Assembly (NCBI GenBank): GCA_937927905.1
Contig: CALFWP010000200.1
Span: 1-12,939 of the forward strand
From: an uncultured Neomegalonema sp.
GTDB lineage: Bacteria > Pseudomonadota > Alphaproteobacteria > Rhodobacterales > Rhodobacteraceae
Length of the DNA: 12,939 nucleotides
Reading direction: 5' to 3'
The position numbers and the translations under genes are program-made. The first letter of the stretch is position 1. Every line of letters starts with the position of its first letter. The notes beneath the pieces were generated by a model. It had not been told where the DNA came from. It saw only the letters and a list, made by a program, of their open reading frames with translations, and searched no databases. Below are positions 12,927-12,939 of the stretch, one piece after another.

Positions 12927-12939
12927 GGGGTTTTGGTTC

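Overview
The window reads as chromosomal DNA of an alphaproteobacterium with moderate GC content. The evidence is the set of proteins: an FAD oxidoreductase of the FOXRED1 type, a phaB-phaA pair, an Mcl1-type malyl-CoA lyase very close in sequence to the Rhodobacter enzyme, and a RibB with a dead GTP-cyclohydrolase-like tail. The genus cannot be named from sequence alone. There is no tRNA, rRNA, CRISPR array, transposase or phage gene, and every long reading frame fits a housekeeping or metabolic role.

Layout. Bases 1-1858 (minus) hold the N-terminal 70% or so of aceE, the homodimeric pyruvate dehydrogenase E1, which runs off the left edge. It diverges across a 273-base gap from a FOXRED1-like FAD oxidoreductase (2132-3352, plus). 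Next come a lone histidine-phosphotransfer (Hpt) protein (3505-3849) and the two-gene operon phaB-phaA (4063-5988), which ends in a clear intrinsic terminator at 6022-6051. After a 362-base gap lies an SLC13-type permease with two RCK_C domains (start uncertain, 6351 or 6390, to 8330). It converges on ribB (8408-9496, minus), which is translationally coupled (ATGA overlap) to a small membrane protein (9493-9813, minus). Upstream of these is a secreted beta-rich protein of unknown function (9971-11521, minus). A 427-base gap full of inverted repeats separates it from mcl1 (11949-12926, plus).

How the genes may work together. AceE makes acetyl-CoA. PhaA and PhaB turn acetyl-CoA into (R)-3-hydroxybutyryl-CoA, which can go to polyhydroxybutyrate or enter the ethylmalonyl-CoA pathway. 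Mcl1 cleaves beta-methylmalyl-CoA, a late intermediate of that same pathway, to glyoxylate and propionyl-CoA. Having phaBA and mcl1 within 6 kb is suggestive, but ccr, ecm, mch and phaC are not in the window, so the pathway link is an inference.

The least explained parts are non-coding: a chain of inverted repeats before mcl1 (11657-11912), a perfect palindrome at a likely promoter of the permease (6284-6297), and a possible ATT start codon for that permease. No wholly new multi-gene system is evident; the mcl1 leader and the secreted protein at 9971-11521 are the best candidates for something undescribed.
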